A stretch of 64,000 nucleotides of DNA from Kocuria rosea (GCF_006094695.1 NZ_CP035103.1:3224001-3288000); one strand, 5' to 3'; shown: positions 32,151-42,069, counted from the stretch's first letter. Notes: generated by a model from the letters alone, not told the origin. Made by a program: numbers and translations.

Positions 32151-34859
32151 GTGCACGCATCCGCACGCCCCCGGGGACGGACGTCCTGGCACCGCCGGGC
32201 CGGCAGACCGGTCCGTCTGTGGATGGCGGCCCTGCTCCTCGTCGTGCTCTTCCACCGCTGGCTCCCGGAGACGCGGTGGCTGCTGGTGCACCTCGTCACC
32301 CTGGGGCTCGTGACCAACTCGGTCCTGGTGTGGTCACAGCACTTCACCGACTCCCTGCTGAAGAACCGGGTGCCCGACGACGCCCGGGGTCGGCAGCTGG
32401 CCCGGATCGGGCTGCTCAACGCCGGCACCGTGCTGCTCGTCGTGGGAATCCTCACCGGCTGGTACGTGCTGGTGCTCGTCGCCTCGACCGCCGTGGGCGC
32501 CGCGGTGGCCTGGCACGGGGCGGCCCTGCTCCGGCAGCTGCGCACGGCGCTGCCGTCCCGGTTCGCCGTGACCGTGCGCTACTACGTGGTCGCGGCCTTC
32601 CTGCTGCCGGTGGGCGCGGTCCTCGGCGCGCTCCTGGCCACCGGCCCCGCCGGCGCCTGGCACGCGCGCCTGCTCCTCGCCCACGAGGTCACCAACGTCC
32701 TGGGCTTCGTGGGCCTGACCGTCGCCGGGACCGCGCTCACCCTGTGGCCCACGATCCTGCGCACGCGCATGCCGGAGCTCTCCACCCGGGTCAGCACCGC
32801 GGCGCTGCCCGTGCTGACCGGGGGGCTGGTGCTCACCGGGACGGCGGCACTGGCCGGGTCCCCCGTGCTCGCCGCGGCGGGCCTGGCGGTCTACGCGGCG
32901 GGGCTGGGCGCCGTGGTCGCGGTCATGGCCCGGACCGCGGTGCGGGCCCGTCCCTCCGACTACGCGGGCTGGTCCGTGGCCGCCGGCGTCCTGTGGTGGA
33001 CGGTCACCGTGGTGGCCGCCGTCCTCGTGGTGGCCCTGCACGGCTTCGACGCGGCGGCGCTGGGACAGCTGACCGTCCCGTTCGTGGCCGGCTTCCTGGT
33101 ACAGGTGCTGCTGGGGGCCATGACCTACCTCCTGCCGGTGACCATGGGGGGAGGGCCGGCGACCGTGCGGGCGGCCCACCGGGCCATCAACCGCGCCGGG
33201 ACGTTCCGCGCGGTGGTCGTCAACCTGTGCGTGCTGCTCTTCGCGCTCCCACCGGGTGCGGTGCCCTCCTGGGTCCGGGCCGTGGTCTCCGTCCTGGGCG
33301 CGGCGGCGCTCTTCGCGTTCGTCCCGCTCATGGTCTCCGCCGCCCGGACCTCGCTGGCGGGGCGCCGGGCGGCCATGGCCCGCCGGGCCGGGGAGCCGGT
33401 GCCCGTGCCGGAGGCCGTCGCCCCCGCCGCGCCTCCGCGGCCGGCCCGCGAGGCGCTGGCGGGGGTGCTCGTGGTGGCCCTGGGCGTCGCGGCGGGCATC
33501 GCCGTGAACCCCGCCGCGGCGGGGTTCGACCTGCGCGGCGGCGGCTCCGGGGCCCCGGCCACGGGCGGGACGACCACCGTGCAGGTCAGTGCCCGGGAGG
33601 GGATGCGCTTCGAGCCCTCCGTCGTGGAGGTCCCGCTCGGCGACCAGCTCGTGATCGAGCTCACGAACGACGACCCGACCAACGTGCACGACCTCGTCCT
33701 CGCCTCCGGCACGAGCTCCGGGCGCGTCGGCCCCGGACAGACGGTGACCGTGGAGGCGGGGGTGGTCGACGGACCCCTGGAGGCGTGGTGCTCGATCGTC
33801 GGGCACCGCAGCATGGGGATGACCCTCGACGTCGTCGCCGTCGGCGCGGACGGCGCTCCCCTCGACGCGCCCTCCGCGGCCGGCCAGCGGCGCGGGGCGC
33901 CCGGCGTGGTCCCCGCCGGCACCGATCCGGCCGACGGCGCGGACCTCGGGGCCGCCCCGGGAGAGGGCGTCGAGGTCCGCTCCCCCGTGCTCGAGCCCGT
34001 CGGCGCGGGCGTCCAGGAGGACGGCCGGCGGGTGCACCGGGTGGACCTCGACGTCTCGGAGGGCGAGCACGAGATCGCCCCCGGCGTCCGCATGCGGGCG
34101 TGGACGTACAACGGCCGCTACATGGGGCCCACGCTGCACGGGGAGGTCGGCGACGTCTTCGAGATCACGCTGACCAACGGCGCAACGATGGGCCACTCGG
34201 TGGACTTCCACGCGGGCACGGTGGCGCCCGACGAGAACATGCGCACCCTCGCCCCGGGGGACTCCCTCGTCTACCGCTTCGAGGCGGTGCGCTCCGGCAT
34301 CTGGCTCTACCACTGCTCCACCGCGCCGATGAGCACGCATGTGGCGGCCGGCATGTTCGGCGCCGTGGTGATCGACCCGCCGGGGCTCCCGGAGGTGGAC
34401 CGCGACTACCTCCTCGTGCAGAACGAGACGTACCTGGGCCCGCCCGGGGAGGACGCCGGCGACGGGACGGGGGTGGACGCCGCCGTGGACCCGGCCAGGA
34501 TCCCGGGCGGGGTCCCCAGCTTCACGGTCTTCAACGGCCACGCCACCCAGTACCTGCACGAGCCGCTGACCGCCCGCGCCGGGGAGCGGGTGCGGATCCG
34601 GGTCCTCGCGGCCGGGCCGTCCACGGGGCTGAGCTTCCACGTGGTCGGCGCTCAGTTCGACACCGTGCACAAGGAGGGCGCCTACCTCCTGGAGCGCGGC
34701 GGCGCGGGATCCGGCGGGGCCCAGGCCCTCGACCTCGCCCCTGCCCAGGGCGGCTTCGTGGAGCTGGAGTTCTCCGAGCCCGGCACCTATCCCTTCGTGA
34801 ACCACTCCCTCGTGGAGGCCGAGCGCGGAGCCCGCGGCCTGATCGAGGTCACCGGCTGA
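32151..34859 (+). CDS. nirK: Membrane-cupredoxin-NirK fusion, copper nitrite reductase
   Basis: About 902 residues in three parts. Residues 1-455 form a polytopic membrane domain of about 12 helices, resembling the NnrS/oxidase-like membrane modules fused to actinobacterial copper enzymes. Residues about 470-570 form a cupredoxin with probable type 1 copper ligands H513, C547, H552 and M557. Residues about 625-902 form a NirK-like two-domain copper protein. Its type 1 ligands are H682, C722, H730 and M735. Its type 2 ligands are H687, H721 and H885 (in VNHSL), with catalytic-type D685 in VDFH. It would reduce nitrite to NO outside the membrane, and the attached cupredoxin could be a built-in electron donor. 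GTG at 32151 has AGGTGAG upstream; GTG at 32142 is also possible. A TATACT box lies at 32107. Confidence 0.87.
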   Translation: MHASARPRGRTSWHRRAGRPVRLWMAALLLVVLFHRWLPETRWLLVHLVTLGLVTNSVLVWSQHFTDSLLKNRVPDDARGRQLARIGLLNAGTVLLVVGILTGWYVLVLVASTAVGAAVAWHGAALLRQLRTALPSRFAVTVRYYVVAAFLLPVGAVLGALLATGPAGAWHARLLLAHEVTNVLGFVGLTVAGTALTLWPTILRTRMPELSTRVSTAALPVLTGGLVLTGTAALAGSPVLAAAGLAVYAAGLGAVVAVMARTAVRARPSDYAGWSVAAGVLWWTVTVVAAVLVVALHGFDAAALGQLTVPFVAGFLVQVLLGAMTYLLPVTMGGGPATVRAAHRAINRAGTFRAVVVNLCVLLFALPPGAVPSWVRAVVSVLGAAALFAFVPLMVSAARTSLAGRRAAMARRAGEPVPVPEAVAPAAPPRPAREALAGVLVVALGVAAGIAVNPAAAGFDLRGGGSGAPATGGTTTVQVSAREGMRFEPSVVEVPLGDQLVIELTNDDPTNVHDLVLASGTSSGRVGPGQTVTVEAGVVDGPLEAWCSIVGHRSMGMTLDVVAVGADGAPLDAPSAAGQRRGAPGVVPAGTDPADGADLGAAPGEGVEVRSPVLEPVGAGVQEDGRRVHRVDLDVSEGEHEIAPGVRMRAWTYNGRYMGPTLHGEVGDVFEITLTNGATMGHSVDFHAGTVAPDENMRTLAPGDSLVYRFEAVRSGIWLYHCSTAPMSTHVAAGMFGAVVIDPPGLPEVDRDYLLVQNETYLGPPGEDAGDGTGVDAAVDPARIPGGVPSFTVFNGHATQYLHEPLTARAGERVRIRVLAAGPSTGLSFHVVGAQFDTVHKEGAYLLERGGAGSGGAQALDLAPAQGGFVELEFSEPGTYPFVNHSLVEAERGARGLIEVTG

Positions 34860-34944
34860 CCCTCCCGTCCACCGGGCGGGCGTGGAGGCTGTCCCCCCAA
34901 GAGGCCGCAGACCGGGGCGGGCGGGCCGCCCTAGCCTGGAACAA

Positions 34945-35553
34945 ATGGCCACCACCGTCCTGGACCCCGCGCGCCCCGGCACCGAGGAACTCGCCCCGCG
35001 CGGTTCCCGGTGGTTCCTGCTGGCCTCCGTGGTGCTGCTCCTGATCGGCACCGGCGGGCTCTTCCACGCCAACGCCCCCGGGTGCTGCGGGGCGTCCCTC
35101 GGCGAGGAGCCGATCCGCACCGCGCCCGTCCCGGAGCCGTGGGGCGATGACGTCCTGGCCGCCGCCGAGCTCTCGGGGCTCCCGCCCGAGATCGTCGCCG
35201 CCCAGCTGGACGTCGAGAGCCGCTGGGACCCCCGGGCCGTCAGCCCCGCCGGGGCGCAGGGCCTCGCCCAGTTCATGCCGGACACGTGGAAGCGCTACGG
35301 CCGGGGCGACCCGTTCGACCCGCGGGCCGCCATCCGGGCCCAGGGCCTCTACCTCAAGGACCTGCGGCGCATGGTGCGGGGACTGGCGCCCGCCTCGGCC
35401 CGGGAGGAGATCGACCTCGTGCTGGCCGCCTACAACGCCGGGCCCACGGCGGTCCTGCGGCACGGCGGGATCCCCCCGTTCGCGGAGACCCGCGGCTACG
35501 TGGCGCAGATCCGCGAGCTCGCGGCCACGACGTACGCCGGGGTCGGCGCCTGA
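34945..35553 (+). CDS. Membrane-anchored lytic transglycosylase
   Basis: A 202-residue SLT-family enzyme that cuts peptidoglycan glycan strands. One N-terminal helix (about 24-40) anchors it outside the membrane. The catalytic Glu is E91 in QLDVESRWDP. The family motifs AGAQGLAQFMPDTW (about 102-116) and AAYNAGPTAV (about 163-172) follow. The catalytic domain is short and lacks extra wall-binding modules. ATG at 34945 has no SD but TAGCCT stands 7 nt upstream, so it is probably leaderless. It is convergent with the FAD oxidoreductase, with 7 bp between stops. Confidence 0.88.
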   Translation: MATTVLDPARPGTEELAPRGSRWFLLASVVLLLIGTGGLFHANAPGCCGASLGEEPIRTAPVPEPWGDDVLAAAELSGLPPEIVAAQLDVESRWDPRAVSPAGAQGLAQFMPDTWKRYGRGDPFDPRAAIRAQGLYLKDLRRMVRGLAPASAREEIDLVLAAYNAGPTAVLRHGGIPPFAETRGYVAQIRELAATTYAGVGA

Positions 35554-35560
35554 GCGCTCG

Positions 35561-37003
35561 TCAGCCGGCGGGCCGCCGGCTCCTCGCGAGGCCCCGCAGC
35601 GCCCTGCGGGCGGCGTGGTACCCGGCCATGCCGTGCACCCCGCCGCCCGGGGGCGTCGACGACGAGCACAGCCAGACCCCCGGCACGCCGGTGGCGTAGG
35701 GGTCGGCCTGCACGGCCGGCCGGAACAGCTGCTGCAGCCCGTCCAGGGAGCCGCCGCCGATGTCCCCGCCCACGAGGTTCGCGTTCCACGCCTCCAGCCC
35801 GGCCGGGGAGGTGTCCACGCGCTCGCGGATCCGGTCGCGCACCCCGGGGGCGAAGCGCTCGAGCTGCCGGAGCACCTGCTCCCCCGCCCGGGGGTCGTCG
35901 CACCCGTGGGGGACGTGGGCGTAGGCCCACAGCACCTGCCGGCCCGCGGGGGCCCGGGACGGGTCGGCGGCCCCCTGCTGGGCCACGAGCACGAACGGGC
36001 GCTCCGGCAGCCGGCCCGCCCGCGCCTGCTGCTCCGCGGCGCCGATCTCGGCGAGCGTCCCGCCCACGTGCACGGTCCCGGCCTCCGCCACGCGCGGGTC
36101 CCGCCACGGCACGGGGCCGTCCAGCAGCAGGTCCACCTTGTAGGAGGCCGTGCCGTAGCGCCACCGGGCGAGCGCCCGCCGGTACCGGTCCGGCAGCTCG
36201 AGCCCGCGCAGGCCCAGCACCTGCCGGGGCGTGAGGTCCAGCAGGACGACGTCGGCCGGCCGCACCTGGGCGAGGTCCGTCACCGGGGAGTGGACGAGCA
36301 CCCGCCCGCCGTGCTCCTCGAGATCGGCCACCAGGGCGTCGACGACGGCCTGGGTGCCGCCGCGGGCCACCGGCCACCCCGTGGCGTGGGCGGCGGCGCC
36401 GAACAGCGTCCCGAAGGCGGAGGTCAGCGCGTGCCGCGGGGGCAGCACCGCATGGGCGGCGGACCCGGCGAAGAGCCCCCGGGCCTGCTCGGTGCGGAAC
36501 AGCGCCCGCGCCGTGGCCGCGGCGGGCCACGGCGCGCGCAGACCGAATGACGCCAGTGCCCGCGGGTGCTCGGGCACGCGCACGAGCGGGCCCAGCACCG
36601 ACTCGACCGTCTCCTCCCAGCGCTCCACCACGCCGCGGTGCAGCAGGGACCACGCCCGGCCGTCCGCGCCCAGCCCCGCCGCCGTGCGCTCGAGCGAGCG
36701 GTGCAGCAGGCCCGGCGGGCCGTCGTCGAGCGGGTGCGCGGCCACGACCGGCGGGTGCAGCCACTCCAGGCCGTGCCGGTGCAGGCCCAGCTGCGCGAAC
36801 AGCGGGCTGGCCACGCCGAAGGGGTGGACGGCGGAGCCGAGGTCCACCACCGTGCCGGGGCCGAGCACGGCCGCGGAGCGGGCCGCGCCGCCGGCCGAGC
36901 CCGCCGCCTCGTGGACCGTGACGTCGAGGCCCGCGCGGGCCAGCACCACGGCCGCGGCGAGCCCGTTGGGCCCCGAGCCGACGACCGCGGCCGTCCCCTG
37001 CAC
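35561..37003 (-). CDS. FAD-dependent oxidoreductase, phytoene desaturase-like
   Basis: A 480-residue flavoprotein. The dinucleotide motif VVGSGPNGLAAAVVLARAG is at residues 6-24, followed by an acidic residue at the strand 2 end (VHEA). The C-terminal SSTPPGGGVHGMAGYHAA is the FAD-contact region of the phytoene desaturase/CrtI-like superfamily. Despite the fold it is not clustered with carotenoid genes, and members include uncharacterised NAD(P)/FAD enzymes, so the substrate is open. GTG at 37003 lies 8 bp after the glutamate dehydrogenase stop, so the two are probably co-transcribed. Confidence 0.8.
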   Translation of the reverse strand: MQGTAAVVGSGPNGLAAAVVLARAGLDVTVHEAAGSAGGAARSAAVLGPGTVVDLGSAVHPFGVASPLFAQLGLHRHGLEWLHPPVVAAHPLDDGPPGLLHRSLERTAAGLGADGRAWSLLHRGVVERWEETVESVLGPLVRVPEHPRALASFGLRAPWPAAATARALFRTEQARGLFAGSAAHAVLPPRHALTSAFGTLFGAAAHATGWPVARGGTQAVVDALVADLEEHGGRVLVHSPVTDLAQVRPADVVLLDLTPRQVLGLRGLELPDRYRRALARWRYGTASYKVDLLLDGPVPWRDPRVAEAGTVHVGGTLAEIGAAEQQARAGRLPERPFVLVAQQGAADPSRAPAGRQVLWAYAHVPHGCDDPRAGEQVLRQLERFAPGVRDRIRERVDTSPAGLEAWNANLVGGDIGGGSLDGLQQLFRPAVQADPYATGVPGVWLCSSSTPPGGGVHGMAGYHAARRALRGLARSRRPAG

Positions 37004-37011
37004 GGGCCGTC

Positions 37012-40000
37012 CTAGCCGACCAGGGCGCTGCGCATGGTCCGCAGCGCCACGGACAGGGACGCGAGCTCCGCGGAGGCCTCGCCCGTGTCCTCGGCCTCGA
37101 TCTCCCCCAGCACCTCGCGCAGCCGGCCCAGGCGGGACTCGTTGCTGGACTCCCAGGACTCCACCTTCTCCCGCGCGTCCCGGCCGGGGGCCTCGAGCGC
37201 CTGGTCGGCGAGGGCCACCAGGGTCGCGTACACGTCCTCCCGCATGGACATCCGCGCGAGGTTCTCCCAGCGGGTGGTCTGCGGCAGGCCGGTGATGCGG
37301 TTGAGCAGGCTCTCGATGCGGTAGCGGTCGTAGAGCCGGAAGTAGACCTTGGCGATGGTCTTGATCTGCTCCTCGTCGAGGCCGCCGTCCTCGGCGATCG
37401 CCTCGCCGGAGGCGTGGGCGAGACGGGCGACGTCGAGCAGCGCGAACGCGTCCAGCAGCTGAGACCACTCCGTGGCCAGCGCCCCGGGGACGCCCTGCCG
37501 CGCGGCGGCCTCCGCCCGCGAGTCGACCCGCTGCCGGGAGTCCTCCCCGAGCAGCCGGTCCTCGAGGAACCGGATGTCCACGGTGGGCTTGTAGCGGTCG
37601 ATGACCTCGGCCACCGGGTTGGCCGTCTCCTCCCGGTTGATGAGCCAGCGCACCACGCGGTCCAGCAGGCGCCGCATGTCCAGGAACATCCGGTCCCACA
37701 CCTCGGTGGGCACCTCCGCGGGCAGCTCCCGGTGCTGGTGGGCGTAGCGGTCGATCTCGTAGATCTGCACGGCCGCCACGAAGGCCCGGGCCACCTCCAC
37801 GGGCCCGCACCCGGTCTCCTCCATCACGCGGTAGACGAACGGGATGCCGCCGTAGTTGACCATCTGGTTGGCCACCATCGTGCAGATGATCTCGGCGCGC
37901 AGGGGGTGGGTGCCGACGAGCTCGCCGAAGCGCTGGGTGATCTGCTCCGGGAAGTAGGCCTCCAGGACCTCCCCGAACCACGGGTCCTCGGCGAGACCGC
38001 CCTCGACCAGCGCCTCCGAGAGCTGGATCTTGGCGTAGGCCGCCAGCACGGACAGCTCCGGGGACGTGAGCCCGTGGCCGGTGCGGACCCGCTCGCGCAG
38101 CTGCTCGTCGGAGGGCAGGAACTCGATGCCCCGGTCGAGGTCGGCCTCGTCCTCGAGCCAGTGCAGGAACCGGATGTAGGCCTCGTTGAGGGCCCGCACG
38201 CGCGAGCGCTCCGTGGTGAGCAGCACGTTCTGCGCCACGTTCGTCTCGAGCACCAGTCCGGCGACCTCGTCGGTCATGGCCTCGATGAAGCCGGCGCGCT
38301 CCGCCGCGGAGAGCTCGCCCGCCACGACCATGCGGTCCACGAGGATCTTGATGTTGACCTCGCGGTCGGAGGACTCCACGCCGCCGGAGTTGTCGATCGC
38401 ATCCGTGTTGATCAGCACCCCGTTCAGCGCGGCCTCCACGCGGCCGAGCTGGGTGCAGCCCAGGTTGCCGCCCTCGCCGACGACCTTGGCCCGGAGGTCC
38501 CCGCCGTCGACGCGGATCGGGTCGTTGGCCTTGTCCCCCACGTCCGTGGAGGTCTCCTGCGCCGACTTCACGTACGTGCCGATCCCGCCGTTGTACAGGA
38601 GGTCGGCGGGCGCCGTCAGGATCGCCCGCATCAGCTCGATCGGGGAGAGCTCCTCGACGCCGTCGTCGAGGTCGAGGGCCTCGCGGACCTGCGGGGAGAT
38701 CGGCACGGACTTCGCGGTGCGCGAGTACACGCCGCCGCCGGCCGAGATCTTCTCGGGGTCGTAGTCCTGCCACGAGGAGCGCGGGCGGCCGAACAGCCGC
38801 TCGCGCTCGGCGTAGGAGACGGCCGGGTCCGGGTCGGGGTCGAGGAAGATGTCGCGGTGGTCGAACGCGGCCAGCAGCCGGATGTGCTCGGACAGCAGCA
38901 TGCCGTTGCCGAACACGTCGCCGGACATGTCCCCCACGCCCACCACGGTGAAGTCCTCCGCCTGGGTGTCGACGCCCAGCGCGAAGAAGTGCCGCTTCAC
39001 CGACTCCCACGCCCCCCGGGCCGTGATGCCCATGGCCTTGTGGTCGTAGCCCACCGAGCCGCCCGAGGCGAAGGCGTCCCCGAGCCAGAACCCGTACTCC
39101 GCGGAGATCGCGTTGGCGGTGTCCGAGAAGGACGCCGTCCCCTTGTCCGCGGCCACCACCAGGTAGGAGTCCTGGCCGTCGCGGCGCACCACGTTCTCGG
39201 GGTGCACGACGACGTCCTGGCCGGACGCGTCGCGGACGAGGTTGTCGGTGATGTCCAGCAGGGAGGCGATGAACAGCTTGTACGCCTCCCGGCCCTCCGC
39301 CACCCAGGCGTCCCGGTCCGCGGCCGGCTCGGGCAGCTGCTTGGGGTAGAACCCGCCCTTCGCCCCGTTGGGGACGATCACCGAGTTCTTCACCATCTGC
39401 GCCTTCACCAGGCCCAGGACCTCGGTGCGGAAGTCCTCCCGGCGGTCCGACCAGCGCAGGCCGCCGCGGGCCACGGGCCCGAAGCGCAGGTGCGTGCCCT
39501 CGACCCGCGGGGACCACACCCAGACCTCGAACATGGGGTGCGGCAGCGGGGCCGTGCTGATCCGCCGGGGGTCCAGCTTGAACGCCATGGTGGGGCGGTG
39601 CCGGTACACGTTGGTGCGCAGCGTGGCGGCCATGCACTCGGCCAGCGCCCGCAGCAGCTTGTCGGCGTCCAGGGTGGGGACCTCGTCCAGGGCCTCGGTG
39701 AGCCGCCCCTGCGCGGCGTCGCGCTGGGAGCCGCGCACGGCGTCGTCGAGCGCCGGGTTGAAGCTCGCGTCGAAGAACTCGACCAGCGCCCGGGTGACCC
39801 GCGGGAAGCCCAGGAGCGTGTCCGCGATGTAGTCGAAGGAGTTGGGGTGCCCCAGCTGCAGGAGGTACCGGACGTAGGAGCGCAGCACGGCCACGGTCCG
39901 CCACGTCATGCGCTCCGTCAGGACCAGCCGGTTCAGGGAGTCGGACTCGGAGCGCCCGGACAGCACCGCGCACAGGGTGTCCTCGATGAGGTCCTCGGTC

Positions 40001-41934
40001 TTGGCGTCCTCCGGGCCGGTCGCGTCCACGCCCTCCGGCAGCCGCACCCCGAAGTCGTAGAGCTGGAAGTGGCGGCCGTCGGCGGGGGTGACCTCGTACG
40101 GCTTCTGGTCCAGGACCGTCAGGCCGAGGTTCTGCAGCATCGGCAGCAGCTCGGTCAGGGACAGGGAGCGGGTGAGGTAGATGTTCAGCCGCACGCCCCC
40201 GGGGTCGTCGACGACGCGCACCTCCGCGGGCAGGTCCGGGTCCCGTCCCCACAGCTCCTCGCAGCGCTGGAGGTCCTCGACCGCCTCCTCGATCTCGTAG
40301 TCCGCCCGGTAGGCGTCCGGGAACGCCTCCGCCCAGTTCTCGGCGTGCGTCCGCGCGAGCTCCTCCGAGAAGTCCCGGTGGATCGCGCGCGCCAGCGCCT
40401 CGGACCAGGACCGCACCGCGGCCCGCAGCCGCGCCTCCAGGCCCGAGCGGTCGAAGGACTGCACCTGACCGGTGTAGGGCAGCCGGATGCGGAAGAACAG
40501 GCGGGCGAGCGTCGAGGAGGTGAGCCGGGCGTCGAAGTCGATGGACTCGGCGTCGAAGGTGCGCTTGAGCTCGGCCTCGATCCGCCCGCGCACCGACGTG
40601 TTGTACCGGTCGCGGGGCAGGAAGACGACCGCGGACATGAACCGCCCGAAGTGGTCCTGGCGCAGGAACAGCCGGGTCTGCCGCCGCTCGTCCAGGCCCA
40701 TGACGCCGCGCATGATGTCGTAGAGCTCGTCCGCGGTCATGTGGAACAGCTCGTCGCGCGGGTAGTCCTCGATGTTGCCCATCAGGTCCCGGGCCGAGTG
40801 CGAGTCCTCGAGGAAGCCGAACCGCTCGGCGACCTCGGCCATCTTGTCCTTGATCAGCGGCGTCTCGCGGGCCGGGGTGTTGTAGGCGCGGCGGGTGAAC
40901 AGCCCCAGCACGAGGTACTCGCCCACGATCCGGCCCTCGTCGTCGTACTTCGCGACGCCGATGTAGTCCAGGTACTCCCGGCGGTGGATCGAGGAGCGGC
41001 GGTTGGCCTTCGTGATGAACAGCGTGCCGGCCTCGCGGGCGTGCTCCCGGCCCAGCCCGGTCAGGACCTGCCGGTGCGGCTTGCGGTCGTGCTCCACGAG
41101 CAGGCCCAGACCGGTCCCGGGACGGCTGACCAGGGAGAGGCCGTCGCCGGAGTCCTCGAGGTCGTACTCCTTGAAGCCCATGAGGATGAAGTTGCCCCGG
41201 ACCAGCCAGCGCAGGAACTCCTGGGACGGTCCGACCAGCGGCGGGTGCCCGCCCTCGGGCAGGTCCAGCCGCCGCAGCCGGTCGAGCTCGTCCGCGAGCC
41301 GTCCGACGCGCTCCTTGAGCTCCACCTGGTCGTCGTCGACCCGCTGGACGTCCTCGAGCAGGCTCGTGAGCCGGTGCACCAGCTCCTGGGCGGTCTCGTC
41401 CGAGATCTGCCGGGAGAGCTCCACGGAGATCCAGGACTCCACCACGTGCGTGGTGCCCCCGTCCGAGCGGAACCCGGCCAGGCTGGGCAGCGCGGTGGTG
41501 TCGCCGCTGGAGGTGGCCGAGAAGTCCGGGACCTGCTGGAGCTCGCGCAGCTCGTGCGTCCCTGCGTCCCGGGCGGCGACGAGCACGGGGTGGATGAGCA
41601 GGCGGGCACCGCCCCACTTCGCGGCGATCTCCGCGGACACGGTGCTCACGAGGTAGGGGACGTCCTCGGTGACCACGAAGACCACGGAGGTCGAGTCCTC
41701 CTGGCGCACGCCCACGGCGATCTCCCGGGGCGCGCGGACCCGGCCCACCTCGTGGTGGTGGTCGGCCCGCTCGCGCAGCTGGTCCTCGGTGCGCGCGAGC
41801 AGGTCCTCCTGGGGCACGTGGCGGTAGTACTCGTTGATCCACGCCCGGTCCCCGGACCACTCGGGGGCCCGCGGGATCACCTGCAGCGCCTCGGTCCGGT
41901 CCTCGTCGGGGATCGTGTACTGGTCAGAGGCCAC
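37012..41934 (-). CDS. gdh: Large NAD-specific glutamate dehydrogenase
   Basis: A 1640-residue enzyme of the L_GDH180 type known from Streptomyces and Mycobacterium, which converts glutamate to 2-oxoglutarate and ammonia with NAD. The first 700 or so residues hold ACT-like regulatory regions. The catalytic part has FGPVARGGLRWSDRREDFRTE-type glutamate-site residues (short motif GGLRWSDR, near residue 820) and PNGAKGGF around 855. GTG at 41934 has GAAGGCG upstream. Length matches the family. It would feed nitrogen and carbon balance and is usually controlled by phosphorylated GarA in actinobacteria. A long antisense open frame covers it but is a GC artefact. Confidence 0.95.
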   Translation of the reverse strand: MASDQYTIPDEDRTEALQVIPRAPEWSGDRAWINEYYRHVPQEDLLARTEDQLRERADHHHEVGRVRAPREIAVGVRQEDSTSVVFVVTEDVPYLVSTVSAEIAAKWGGARLLIHPVLVAARDAGTHELRELQQVPDFSATSSGDTTALPSLAGFRSDGGTTHVVESWISVELSRQISDETAQELVHRLTSLLEDVQRVDDDQVELKERVGRLADELDRLRRLDLPEGGHPPLVGPSQEFLRWLVRGNFILMGFKEYDLEDSGDGLSLVSRPGTGLGLLVEHDRKPHRQVLTGLGREHAREAGTLFITKANRRSSIHRREYLDYIGVAKYDDEGRIVGEYLVLGLFTRRAYNTPARETPLIKDKMAEVAERFGFLEDSHSARDLMGNIEDYPRDELFHMTADELYDIMRGVMGLDERRQTRLFLRQDHFGRFMSAVVFLPRDRYNTSVRGRIEAELKRTFDAESIDFDARLTSSTLARLFFRIRLPYTGQVQSFDRSGLEARLRAAVRSWSEALARAIHRDFSEELARTHAENWAEAFPDAYRADYEIEEAVEDLQRCEELWGRDPDLPAEVRVVDDPGGVRLNIYLTRSLSLTELLPMLQNLGLTVLDQKPYEVTPADGRHFQLYDFGVRLPEGVDATGPEDAKTEDLIEDTLCAVLSGRSESDSLNRLVLTERMTWRTVAVLRSYVRYLLQLGHPNSFDYIADTLLGFPRVTRALVEFFDASFNPALDDAVRGSQRDAAQGRLTEALDEVPTLDADKLLRALAECMAATLRTNVYRHRPTMAFKLDPRRISTAPLPHPMFEVWVWSPRVEGTHLRFGPVARGGLRWSDRREDFRTEVLGLVKAQMVKNSVIVPNGAKGGFYPKQLPEPAADRDAWVAEGREAYKLFIASLLDITDNLVRDASGQDVVVHPENVVRRDGQDSYLVVAADKGTASFSDTANAISAEYGFWLGDAFASGGSVGYDHKAMGITARGAWESVKRHFFALGVDTQAEDFTVVGVGDMSGDVFGNGMLLSEHIRLLAAFDHRDIFLDPDPDPAVSYAERERLFGRPRSSWQDYDPEKISAGGGVYSRTAKSVPISPQVREALDLDDGVEELSPIELMRAILTAPADLLYNGGIGTYVKSAQETSTDVGDKANDPIRVDGGDLRAKVVGEGGNLGCTQLGRVEAALNGVLINTDAIDNSGGVESSDREVNIKILVDRMVVAGELSAAERAGFIEAMTDEVAGLVLETNVAQNVLLTTERSRVRALNEAYIRFLHWLEDEADLDRGIEFLPSDEQLRERVRTGHGLTSPELSVLAAYAKIQLSEALVEGGLAEDPWFGEVLEAYFPEQITQRFGELVGTHPLRAEIICTMVANQMVNYGGIPFVYRVMEETGCGPVEVARAFVAAVQIYEIDRYAHQHRELPAEVPTEVWDRMFLDMRRLLDRVVRWLINREETANPVAEVIDRYKPTVDIRFLEDRLLGEDSRQRVDSRAEAAARQGVPGALATEWSQLLDAFALLDVARLAHASGEAIAEDGGLDEEQIKTIAKVYFRLYDRYRIESLLNRITGLPQTTRWENLARMSMREDVYATLVALADQALEAPGRDAREKVESWESSNESRLGRLREVLGEIEAEDTGEASAELASLSVALRTMRSALVG

Positions 41935-42069
41935 AGCCGCATCACGCCTTCGTCGCCGTGGACGGCAGGGGGCACGGTCCGTGCGCCGCCCTCGCCGCCC
42001 CAGGGGGTGGACGGCACCTCGTGGGACCGTCCCTGGTGGGTCCCAGCTTATTGAACGAAGCCGGGACTG

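Noticed and set aside
35561-41860. A 2099-codon frame that would join the FAD oxidoreductase to a protein antisense-frame to GDH
   Set aside because: Only the final 480 codons have family homology. The rest overlaps GDH in another frame on the same strand and has shadow composition, so the real start is GTG at 37003.
37414-42054. A 1546-codon open frame on the plus strand across the glutamate dehydrogenase gene
   Set aside because: It mirrors the third-position GC bias of the real gene on the minus strand. Its product is a His/Arg/Val/Gly-rich string with no domain, while the minus frame gives a full-length GDH.
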